A stretch of DNA of 64,000 bases from Lepturacanthus savala. Its lineage: Eukaryota; Chordata; Actinopteri; Scombriformes; Trichiuridae. Of this stretch, positions 28,051 to 38,293 are shown one piece after another. The stretch lies in NCBI GenBank assembly GCA_030544235.1, contig CM060470.1, positions 8,930,856 to 8,994,855 on the forward strand, in the 5' to 3' direction. How positions within the stretch are numbered: position 1 is the first letter of the stretch; each line of letters opens with the position of its first letter. A program made the translations under genes and the position numbers. A model generated the notes under the pieces. It was not told the DNA's origin. It ran no database searches and saw only the letters and a list, made by a program, of their open reading frames with translations.

Positions 28051-28436
28051 GTAAGTCTTGAAGCTGTAACTTCTTGCATGTAAACGTGAGGGTTGTTTTT
28101 TTTTCCCACTCTGAACGTGAAGTGCCTGTTTTGCCGTTCGGGGCCTTGCAGCTATTTGTCTCACATGCAAAGAAACAAATCCAGTGTTTCCAGATGACAC
28201 TGGCTAACATATGAGAAGTGGTAGACACTTGAAATAAGTGATCAATTATGAGTAAAGTATCCAACATCGGGTGAAGATGCTTTAAACACCGGACGTTTAT
28301 TTACTGTTGGTATGTGCTTATGCTTTATCTTGTACTGATTTTATAGATCAATTGATATTGATCGGTGATTATGATATCATTAAGCCAACTGATGAGCTTT
28401 TTTTCCCCATTCAGAGAGGGAGGTCGCTGTGCAGAG

Positions 28437-31400
28437 ATGGCTATGGTATGCCTGACAGACTTTGAGGAGTATGCTAAGGAGCATCTGTCAAAAGCCACCT
28501 GGGATTATTATGCAGCTGGAGCAGATGAATGCTGCACCAGGGATGACAATCTACTGGCGTACAAAAGGTACAGTAGGAAAGAAAATAAATGCATTATGAA
28601 GATTATGAATACACAGTTTAAATTCTCAATGTTAAACCGTGACAGCGATAACCCTCCTCTATTCCCTGACATCTTTAATTCCCCAACATGCAGTGACACG
28701 GCAAAGTATAAATCCTGCACCGACAACAACAGTTAATGTCAAACAGCGGATCATCCGAGGACACGGATTGCAATAAATGTTTGTTTTTTTTTAACTTTGG
28801 ACAGCTGTAACTGATGTGTATACAGTATGTCTGGTTATGACGCCTATAATTATTTACAGGAGGTTACATTTTAACCCCGTCTCTTTGCACACATCACTGC
28901 TGAAGCCGCGCCGTTCCTCCAGCCCCCTGTAGTGAATCAGGAACTGCTTCCAGATATGCATTACTAATAGGACAAGAATACGGGGTCAGGATTTTTTTTT
29001 TTCTCCTCCCATGTCTCCTCATGCATTCCTCTCGGCTTTCCTAATGTCTCTATAAAGAGTGATAGACTGCCTTTCCTCACTATAAAGGCACATTTAATTT
29101 ATGATTCTGCTGAAACCAGCTTGTTACTAAGGCTTTGTTTGCTGATGTGTTTGGCGTCAGGTTAGAAGGTTTTCCCTGTAGTAATAAAGATTGGGCCGGT
29201 TCGTGGAAAAATGATCTCAAGACGTAGCTTTTGGAAAACAGAATCACAGGGTGTACCATCCATCAATGCTCATAGGCTGTCAGAAATATGGCTTGTTGAG
29301 TGTTATAATTTAAGTTATCTCTTTTCTTAAAAGAACGTTTGATCTCACAATTGAGCATGTTCTGATTTGGATTGTCAGCCGTTTAGGTTTGATGGGTAAC
29401 ATAACAGGTTATATATTGTGCTTTAGAGGTGCAGAAGTGGATAGACTGTTACTTTTAAACAGATCCAGGCTAGCTGTTTCCACCTGGTTCCAGTGTTTGT
29501 GCTAAGCTAAGATAGGCTAAGCTAAGGGGCTGCTGGCTACAGATTTCTATTTATCAGACTTATGTAAGAGTGGTATTGATCTTTTTATCCGTGTTCTACA
29601 TAATTTCTTTGCTTTCGGGCAAAAATAGATGATGCAAACGTAATTGGCCATATCTCTCTTCTGTCCAGAATTCGTCTGAGACCTCGTATCCTGCGGGACG
29701 TGTCCGTGAGCGACACTCGGACCACAGTGCAGGGGACAGAAATCAGCTTTCCAGTTGGCATCGCACCCACTGCCTTTCACTGCCTGGCCTGGCATGAAGG
29801 AGAGATGGCCACAGCTCGGGGTAAGGACTGTGTGCAGATGTACGTTTCAGACTTGAGACCTTAACAAGAAGCAGCATTCTTCTGAACTGATGGCTGCCTG
29901 TGCATTTTTAAAACGCGTCGTTTATCGCCTTTTCACAGCCACAGAGGCCCTGAACACCTGCTACATCACCAGCACCTACTCCACCTGCTCAGTGGAGGAG
30001 ATCGTGGCGGCGGCGCCCAACGGCTACCGCTGGTTCCAGCTGTACGTGTACCGGGACAGGAAGCTGTCGGAACACATTGTGCATCGCGTCGAGGCCCTGG
30101 GCTACAAGGCCCTGGTGCTCACCGTCGATGTCCCTTACACCGGGAAACGCCGCAACGACATCCGCAACCAATTCAAGCTGCCGCCACACCTCAAGGTCAA
30201 GAACTTTGACGGCGTCTTACAGGTAAAGCTTAGAAATCTTCACTTTATTATGCTACATCAGATGTAAACTTAACCATTTAATGCATATTTCCTTAGCTTC
30301 ATATAGAAGAAAATACCTTGGCAATGATTAAACTGCTTAATGCCTACCGTACAGTATTAGGATATAGTCCAGAGTACATTTTGTATAGCTAATTGTATCT
30401 TATGTGCACTATTAGCCAGAGGCTGCTGGCCCAGAGGAGTATGGGATCCCAGCCAACACCTTGGACCCGTCCATCAGCTGGAAGGATGTGTACTGGCTGC
30501 AGTCCATCACCCGTCTGCCTGTTATCATCAAGGGCATCCTAACCAAGGAGGACGCTGAGCTGGCCGTGGAGCACGGTGTCCAGGGCATCATCGTGTCAAA
30601 CCACGGGGGCAGACAGCTGGACGGAGGCCCGGCCTCGGTATTTTTTGACCATATCTACCATAAAAAAGAAAACTGTCCCTTGTGTCATGATTAAATGTCC
30701 TGCAAGGGATAAAAATGTTGAAGTAGTTTTGGTAGAATAGTTATTATTGGGGAAGCCAACGCAGGCCCTGTGGTGGAGGGGAGTCCCCTAGTGGTAGTAG
30801 CCCCATGTGCCTGCTTTTTTTTTCTTCTTCACAGAAAATACAATTGAATTACCCCCTTCCCCTGCCAAAAAAATCTAACTTTAACTTACAAACTGCTAAT
30901 AATGAGGTCGATGAATTCGCCGGCGAGTTATGGGAAGAACAAAAATTATCAGCATAGTTAACACCTTACTGTAAAGTCCTGCGTGTTGGTCAGACTTCTA
31001 CTGCTTTAACACAGTCTCCATTGTTTTAGAGCTCTCTCTGAAGATTTATAATCCAATCTTGAAGTGTGGTGTCTCTTTGGAAACATTGTTCCTTGAATAC
31101 GTAACGATATTAACAATTTTTCCTTCAAAATCGACACAAAAAGGCCACTTTGTTTACTTATGTAACCATTTTGTGTCACGTGCCACCTTTGACCAATCAG
31201 AGCCTTTTTCAGACTGAACCAGGAAGTAGAAAAAGTCAATCGACAAACAATCTGGAGCATGAGATGGTTTCTAGATCTGCACACTGAAAAATACACTAAA
31301 AAGCGGAGAAAATAGTATGGAAGGCATATTTTATGGCCATCTAAATAAAAAGGAAACAAATTTTTAATTAAACATTTAAAACACAATTTTTTACTAAACA

Positions 31401-34277
31401 ATATAAATAGGATAATAATAGTAATAAAATGTGGCATTCTTTCATTTCAGACAGGAACTGCTTTGAGACAAGGCACAATTGAGGTGATTTCTAAAAAAGC
31501 CTGTGATGTCTGTATTGGTTAAGTCTTACTAGTAGAAACAAGTCCTTTGTGCTGTGGAGGCTATTTGTTAATGAACCAATCATTTACAGACATGACTAAA
31601 TATTGACACTAATGATTAACAACAGCATTCTTGCAACATTTGCTTCGACTGAGAATAATATAACTTTATATGCACACAGCAAACTATGTAAATGTGTCCT
31701 ATATGATCTGGCCTGGATATGATCTGGATATTGGTTTATGGGAGGGACCCCATTGTTAGACTGGGCCATAAATAACCAACACCAATGAGTAGTTGTAGTA
31801 ATATCATTGTAAGAGCTGTATGTCTATCAATTTGACAAGTATCAGTAACAGTCTCCTACATCTAGCAACTCTAGTGGCTGGAGTAGTGCAAGTTCGTATA
31901 GCATTAAAGGAATAATCCAACTTTTTGAGAGCCATTCGTATTTGATTTACAGTTTGCAGTTTTACAGGCGAGACTACTCCATAGCCGGGAACAGTGATTT
32001 CCTGAAGTATTGTCATCATTGTGAGGTTGCCAGACTTCCAGCAGAGACACCAGGAAGTCACTGCTCCCAGACAAGAAAGAGTCCTGCACATGACCCACTG
32101 TAAAAACCTTTTTTTTTTCTACCTTTTTTTTTAGGCAAACTGTTTTTCCAGTCGTTTTGCTAAGATACACAAATCCTCTCCTGGCTGTAGTTATACACTT
32201 AATGGGCATGAGTGGTTTTCTCATTTCACTCTCAGCAAAAAAAAAAGTAAACAAAGCGCATTTCTCAAACTTTATAACTTTTCTATATATATATATTTAC
32301 TTTTCAGCACAATGTGCACAAAATTGTACAAAACTACAAATTAAAAACAGCATTAAAATAGAAGAAAGGGGAAAAATAGGATAAAATTGAATAGGAAAAA
32401 CTCAAAACACAAGATTAAAATTGCACACATTGCAATGCAAAGAATAATGAATTATATGGTTTAATAAAAGGCAGCTGCGAACAGAAAGTCAGTCTTGGTG
32501 TAAAAGAAGTGAGCAGCAGACCTGCAGTTTTCCATGAATTACTTCTATATTTGTAAAGCATAAAATTAGTATTTGACAATGATAGACCTGAGTTGTAGAT
32601 AATATCAGTATATTTTGGTTTTGTGGTGACCACTATATTTCCACCAAAGACATTGAGCCTATACATGTGCACTGCTGCTTAGCCCGTGGTAACATATGTG
32701 GTTCAACTTTGGCTGATGTGCAGTATAATTCACATAAATCTTGGCTTTGTCATATCTTCATCTCTAACTAACAGATTGACGCACTGTCGGAGATCGTGGA
32801 CACGGTGCAGGGCAGGATCGAGATCTACCTGGACGGAGGTATCAGGACAGGAAGTGATGTACTGAAAGCGCTGGCCTTGGGAGCCAAGTGTGTGTTCATT
32901 GGCCGTCCGGCTGTCTGGGGCCTTGCATACAAGGTACAATGGCAGTCGTGCAAGTGTGTGTGGGTGTGTGTTTTACTGACTGGCTCCCTTGATATGTTTT
33001 CTCTCCTGTTTGGCTTCTAACCCACATTCGCCAGCTCCACATACTGCGTCAGTGTCATTGACAGCTAGGGTTTTGCCTTGAAAGCTATTTACATTCACTG
33101 AGCAAGGGCCTTGGTGCAAGGTTTAGAGATTACACTATAAGATATACAAGATATCATGCTGTCTCAGAGCAGTCGACCCATGAAGGCAGTAATTTGTTGC
33201 AATGAATCTCTCCTGAAAGAATTAAAAATCACCAATACCCAGTGGTGTGTGTGGCTCCTCTAGGAGCCAATACGCTTGCTTAAGTGCCCTTTAGGAGCCA
33301 AAATGTGTGCTTAAGTGCCCTCTTGGGAGCCAAAACGTATACTCGTGCTCTATTCAGGGGCGAAAACACATTACAGTTGTGTTCAATATAATAGAAGTGT
33401 GTTTAAAAACATGAGTATTGCAAAATCCTTATAATAATTTTTATTTGGTGCATTGGAAACATTATATTTTATATCCTTAAAATTGTATTATCCTTTTCAA
33501 ATCAAAATGTGAAGAAAAATGTGTCAATTTTTTTAACTATTTTACAGAAAATGAAGAAAAATGAATATTAGGCTATTTCAAGAAGGAAAGAAAGTTTTTT
33601 CTTTAAGGGCAAGAACTAAGAGGAAAAAAAAATACTTGAAGAGGTCATGTTGCTTTATGCCAAAGAGAAAATACCCCAAACTCAACAGTAAAACAGCAGC
33701 ATCTTGGTTCCAGACCAACAAAATGAAAGTTCTGGAGTGGCCAACCTCAATCGCCAAACCATTGAAACTGTTGTTTCTGAGGCGAAACCAAGAAATGCAG
33801 AGGAATTGCGAGGCTGAAAATAGCAGCGTCTGCATTTTTCTTTACAAACTTAAATATTTTCTGTATAAACTGAAAAATCTGTGCCGCTTTTTTTTTCCTC
33901 TTAGACCTTGAAAAAGTCTGTCCACGCCACTGCCAACACCAGTGTGTGAAATCTCTCTTTGACAGTGAAATATTAAATAAATGACATATGAAGCTATTGT
34001 GTGCTGATGTTATAAAATACAGATTGTATTTGATCTTTGATAGTGACAGTCGGTCCTGTTTGATCTTTCAGGGTGAGGAGGGAGTGAGGGAAGTTCTGCA
34101 AATCCTGAACGATGAGTTCCGTCTGTCCATGGCTTTATCGGGTGAGCCGAGGCGCTGAAACTGGATCGCGACGTCGCAGCGCGTGACAACAACCATTTAT
34201 TCCGTTTTCTGTCTCATCCAGGTTGCCGGAATGTGGCGGAAATCAACAGGAACCTCATCCAGTTCTCTAAACTCTGA
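28437..34277 (+). CDS. hao2: Hydroxyacid oxidase 2 (peroxisomal FMN-dependent 2-hydroxyacid oxidase)
   Basis: Seven coding exons join in phase: 28437-28567, 29669-29820, 29939-30222, 30416-30637, 32775-32933, 34072-34141, 34222-34277. They give 357 aa (human HAO2 is about 351). The family oxidises 2-hydroxy acids to 2-keto acids, reducing O2 to H2O2, in peroxisomes. Visible features: N-terminal DFEEYAKEHL and WDYYAAGADE; LYVYRDR; FMN-contacting Lys228 in IIKGILTKEDAE; catalytic His252 and substrate-binding Arg255 in SNHGGRQLD; and the phosphate-binding stretch DGGIRTGSDVLKALALGA. The C-terminus is SKL, a canonical PTS1 signal. HAO2 rather than HAO1 is favoured by the SITRLP-KGILTKEDAE segment and by the hsd3b neighbour. 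The exon 4 acceptor (TATTAG) is weak but is the one near this point that keeps phase. The ATG at 28437 gives the family N-terminus. Confidence 0.95.
29413..29592 (+). repeat. Dispersed teleost repeat in hao2 intron 1
   Basis: Segments 'aggctagctgtttcc', 'ttccagtgtttgtgctaag', 'ggggctgctggctacag' and 'agagtggtattgatctt' form a familiar fish interspersed repeat. It is related to copies at 6540-6895 and 31905-32260 and ends about 75 bases before hao2 exon 2. Confidence 0.7.
31905..32260 (+). repeat. Dispersed teleost repeat in hao2 intron 4
   Basis: The segments 'aaaggaataatccaactt', 'attgtgaggttgccagac', 'ccaggaagtcactgctcc', 'caagaaagagtcctgc' and 'acccactgtaaaaacc', then 'tcactctcagcaa', run in the order typical of a common fish repeat. 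It shares sequence with the 6.5 kb copy. No coding capacity. Confidence 0.6.
33258..33365 (+). repeat. Minisatellite in hao2 intron 5, about 3 units
   Basis: Imperfect tandem units of about 32 bases, each starting 'aggagccaa' or 'gggagccaa' and ending near 'ttaagtgccct'. Two units are well preserved and a third is diverged. Confidence 0.75.
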
Positions 34278-34760
34278 TGCGCCAGCAGAGGGTAGCACTG
34301 AGGTCGATAATGGCATCCACTGAACAGGACTCACCACTGAAAACAAAACCACCGTGTCGACACTGAGCTCCAGACTCCTTCATGAAATCCAAAAACTGAA
34401 AGATGTTCGATGGCGTCGGGGCAGAACTCATTTCATTATCATGTCGGGAGAACACGATACATAAGCTTCCATAATGTGGAGAACGGCAGCCAATACGCAT
34501 TCACGCAAGAGTGTACAAGTGAGAGAGTGTCTTGGGAAAGCTGAGGCGGCAGATTTAGCAGAAGTCAAGTGATGGATGTGTTTTTGCTTTTTTGGACTGG
34601 AAGGGATGGAGGCACATTAAACCAACAGACCTCTATTGGTTTTATTGTTATGAATGCATCAGATAATAAGATACTGTACACTACAGCTTGAGATGCTACC
34701 AGTGCTTGTGGTTAATAAATGCCTATTGGGGTGATGAAGATCTGTTATTTCATTCTGGAT
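34278..34760 (+). terminator. hao2: hao2 3' untranslated region and poly(A) signal
   Basis: After the TGA at 34275-34277 the first canonical AATAAA is at 34714-34719, followed by G/T-rich DNA ('attggggtgatg'). This is a plausible cleavage region and would give a 3' UTR of about 450 bases. Confidence 0.5.
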
Positions 34761-35239
34761 CTATTAGCGGGCGATTCTACATTCTGTAGCATAGCAGGTT
34801 CTGTGTTCATCAATAGTCCGATGGAGAGGGAAGGCTCCCATTCACCACAACACCGGGATGTGAAAATCCACAATGCTCTGTTTAGAAATGTCTCCAAACA
34901 AATGCAAATCTGATTATCTCCATGAACAGGATAGAAAAAAAAAACCTAACTGATCAGTGATTGTGCATTGTTTGAGCTAAAGGTTCCCAACAGCATCAAG
35001 AAAACAGAGTGAACCATGAAAGACCATTTTTGGCTATTGTGTCTGCATGGGATTTCTGTTGATGTTTTCAGCTTTTATCCAGCAAAAGACATGAAAATAG
35101 CATTAAAAAAAATGTAAGAATGATTAATCAAATCTTAGACAATAGATTCTTTCTTTCTGGTTAATCGTGCTTGTCTTTCGTACTTTATTCAAACGCGGCT
35201 GGATGAGACCTACAAACACTGTCGCAGGAGTTGTCGAGA

Positions 35240-35478
35240 GTCGAGATGCAATGAGGCGGAAAGTGTGAGAAGGAGAAGTAGCACAGGAAGTGACTGAGGT
35301 CTCGGTTAAAGGCGAAGAACAGCGATGCTCTCTCCTACGTCTGAACCTTTCCTCGCATCCACCTGGTGCAAGTGCAGCAGACACGTTTCTGCTCCGGGTT
35401 TCCCTTTCAGGGTTTGGGTTCGACGAACAGGCTGGAGGGAGGTCTGGGCTCCAGTTTGCTGAGGAGAATTTCTTCCAG
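35240..35478 (+). other. Candidate leader exon upstream of the klhl gene
   Basis: A moderately GC-rich block ends at a strong donor (TTCCAG|GTAAGG at 35478/35479). None of the three frames offers an ATG that stays open to the donor in the phase needed by the later klhl exons, so if this is an exon it is probably 5' untranslated. The 5' edge is not determined. Confidence 0.35.
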
Positions 35479-36104
35479 GTAAGGGGGGGGATCAAGTTTA
35501 GATCTGTATTTTCGTATCAAGTCTGTTCCGGCTGCACGCAAAGGTAAATTCGGTCTGTTTTAGACATTGTTGCATATCACTTTGCTCGTTTAAACTTCTG
35601 GTTTGTGCATGCTCCTGACACGTCTCACTATTGCATACATTATTGCACTTTGCAGTTGAGAAAGGCTGAGTTTGTGGTTTCTGGCTGTCAGATTGTTTTA
35701 TTATGCAAGAGGTAAATTCAAGAAGATTTGTGGCCTGCACCAGCTAAATGCAACAATGCTGACAAGTTATGCCTTTTTCAAACATAAACAAGTGATAATA
35801 ATTAACAGTTTAGAACGTTATGCGGCTTTTTATTATGTTTGCTTAAAGTCTTTGATGACAGATGGTTAAAAAAAATGCATAAACAGTCATTAAAACATTA
35901 ATGAGTGGCAGACAGCAAGTAAATGCCACCACCATCACGCTCTATATTGCTTATTAATCATCGAATGTATAAAACTGTCATCAGAATTTCATAGCAAATA
36001 AGAACAAAAGAACGCATAAACAGCAACCACTAAGCCTCTGTCACTGTTGTTGATTTTATTTACCAATGCGCTGACACAACCGGTTTCAGATCGCAGTGTA
36101 GAGC

Positions 36105-36200
36105 TGTGCTTCTCAACCTGTTTTGCCCTGTGACCCCTTAAACTAAAGCAGGGTCTATCCGCGGCCCCTCGTCACATGTTGCATTGTCTACCGGCTTTTG
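36105..36200 (+). repeat. Fragment of a hAT-like repeat
   Basis: 'gctgtgcttctcaacctg', 'gtgaccccttaaactaaag', 'cagggtctatccgcgg' and 'cccctcgtcacatgttgc' resemble a common fish repeat whose end reads 'cagtgcttctcaacc'. Only a fragment is present. Confidence 0.5.
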
Positions 36201-36284
36201 TGCTATTGTCTTGATATGAAATAGTGGGGAAAAAATTGTTCTCTACAGTCTGATTGTTCATCTTCAAATATAAAATTTTGTCAG

Positions 36285-36480
36285 ACTAAATCCAAAACCA
36301 TTCGATTATCCAGTTCATCATCATGTTCGACAAAGTAAAACAATACATCATTGTGTTTGAGAAGCTGGAACAAGCTTCCCTTTTACCTTTTTACTAAAAC
36401 AATAATTCAATTATCATGGTAACTGCTGATAAATCTTCTGTCGGTCAACTTATTGATTAATCAACTTACCTTGCAGCTCT
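36285..36480 (+). mobile_element. hAT-like MITE, 'gggctgcaactaac' family, copy 2 (decayed)
   Basis: It contains 'gtttgagaagctggaac', 'acaataattcaattatc', 'gattaatcaac' and a terminal 'ccttgcagctct', matching the family seen at 17455-17792. It is heavily diverged. Confidence 0.55.
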
Positions 36481-36897
36481 TTTGTGGTTTTATTCGAACT
36501 ATTTAGAAACCTAAAGAGGTAAAATATAGATAAAGAAAGAAAGAAAGCCCTTTTGGGGAGCATGCTTTTGGTGATAGTTTTATTGGGAGCTTTTAAAAGG
36601 TTTTGTAGTCATGTTAACTGAGTTTGATGTGAAAAAAACAACATCAACACAGGGTGGGTGTCTTATAGAGGAAAACTGTTGAATGGGACAAAAAGAAAAG
36701 ATCAGAATGAGCCACCTTATAACAGATGAAGTGATATATTTAGCATAAATATCAAACATACCTCATAATCACACAATCCCATTGGCTGGAAAAAAATGTT
36801 TCATATGCATTGCTTGCACTGGGATCAAATAGAGCACACTCTATTGTGCCAAAAAAATGTATTTCTGCAAAGAAAAACATGTTTTGTCTTCACTCAG

Positions 36898-36945
36898 GAG
36901 ATCTCATCGGCGTGACAACAGTCCCCAAGCGGCCAATGAAATGGG
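36898..36945 (+). other. Candidate klhl initiator exon with ATG at 36936
   Basis: A good acceptor (CTTCACTCAG) and a strong donor (GTAAGG) frame 48 bases that contain ATG AAA TGG G, i.e. Met-Lys-Trp. Human KLHL13 begins with a similar M-x-x-K-W, which makes this attractive as the true start. However, it ends in phase 1 while the next supported exon (38294) needs an incoming phase of 2, so direct splicing would not keep frame. A small unseen exon, a different acceptor or a sequence error would be needed. Confidence 0.35.
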
Positions 36946-37144
36946 GTAAGGGGGCTTTTGTTTGTTGTTAGCTTTACTGCTACCTGCATTTTAACACCTC
37001 CCCTACTGATGCGGCAACGTGTTATTCATTATTTCCACATGCCTGAGGTTGGAGTGTTTCAGAAAACAAGATTGCAAAAGATATAAATTTGCATGATGTC
37101 CATGTGTCTAAGCTACTGCAATGCAAAACTCCTCTCGGGTCAAA

Positions 37145-37375
37145 ATGTCTTGTTTTCGGTACAGTTAGTCCAATGATGAGTATAATTAGTTTATTCCATT
37201 GACAGATAATTTAGCTCATTTCATTTTTTCGCTTGATTTTAGCCAATTTAATCTTTTTTAAAGGATTTTTTTTTTCTTAAAACAAGACTAAACTGAGACA
37301 AATAATTCTACTCAATATTGGACTAATTGTACCAAAAACAAGTTATTTTCACCTGATGAGATTTCAGTTTTTCAG
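37145..37375 (+). mobile_element. Short inverted-repeat DNA element, 'GTACAATTAGTCCAAT' family, copy 2
   Basis: The left arm ('tgtcttgttttcggtaca', 'gttagtccaat') is the inverse of the right arm ('attggactaattgtacc', 'aaaaacaagttat', ending near 37345). The arms are about 30 bases with few mismatches and enclose about 140 bases of AT-rich filler without coding capacity. Similarity to the 7 kb copy continues beyond the right arm ('cacctgatgagatttcag'). Confidence 0.7.
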
Positions 37376-37844
37376 TTATTTCTTACATTCCTTTAAAAGC
37401 TTGCTTCATTTTTATTGCAATAAATGATCTTTAAACATTAATTCACCTTTGGATCACAGATAGCTTTTATAATCAAATTTTATTACTGAAAATTGTTTGG
37501 GAGATATATACAAATGCTCCTTTTTAGGAGACAAGGTGGTTTACTTGCAAAGTTAAGTGGTTCCTCCTTTTTCAGGTCACAGGATACAGCTACAGAGCAG
37601 ATAAGGGACTTTTGCAGCAACATTGAGGGGGCAGGTTTCTTCGCATTGAACCAGCTCAATTAATCAAGTGTTTACAGTTAGAGATGATTAAAGTTACGGT
37701 TTGGGCCTTTGATGGAGCTGCAGTCTGGCATTTATAACCGAAGAGCAAGATCTGAGAGACGAAATAAAAGTCTGACATGCATCCAATGAAACTGCCAAAA
37801 ATGTTATCGAAACCATAAAATAAATCCTAGCACATATTTGCATT

Positions 37845-37945
37845 GTTGGAAGAAGTATTCAGATCTGTTACTTAAGTAAAAGTATCTACACAGCAAAGTA
37901 AAGATACTCCATTACAAGTAAAAGTCCTACAGGGAAAAACTACAG
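37845..37945 (+). repeat. Dispersed teleost repeat ('gaagaagtattcagat' family)
   Basis: 'ggaagaagtattcagatc', 'ttacttaagtaaaagtat' and 'ctccattacaagtaaaag' followed by 'tcctac' are typical of a very abundant fish interspersed repeat. The class is not certain. Confidence 0.7.
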
Positions 37946-38293
37946 GAAGAGCTTTTTTGTCCCTACTGATATATTATTATATGATATCATTAGGTTTTTA
38001 ACATGAAACATCAGTGTTTAAGCAGCATATTTTTGTAGTAGTTGCTGGAGTTTAGTTTAGTTTAATCCAGTGGTGACCCACCCAGGGGTCATGAGATAAT
38101 TTATAGGAGAGGAAAGAAGGAAAAAACTAAGTTCTGGAACTCAAATCTGTTAAGGGAAGTGCTGTATTTTAAAAGCCTGTTATATTCCTTATTTCACATT
38201 TACTTGTGATACTATCTGGAGTTTCCGCTGACGCTAAATGGCACAATAAAGCTCAACTTGTTTTATAAATGCGCTCCACCTCGTCCTCTGTAG

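Noticed and set aside
35290..35547. 85-codon frame as the klhl first coding exon
   Set aside because: It begins with GTG rather than ATG, and its phase at the 35478 donor does not match the phase needed by the exon at 38294.
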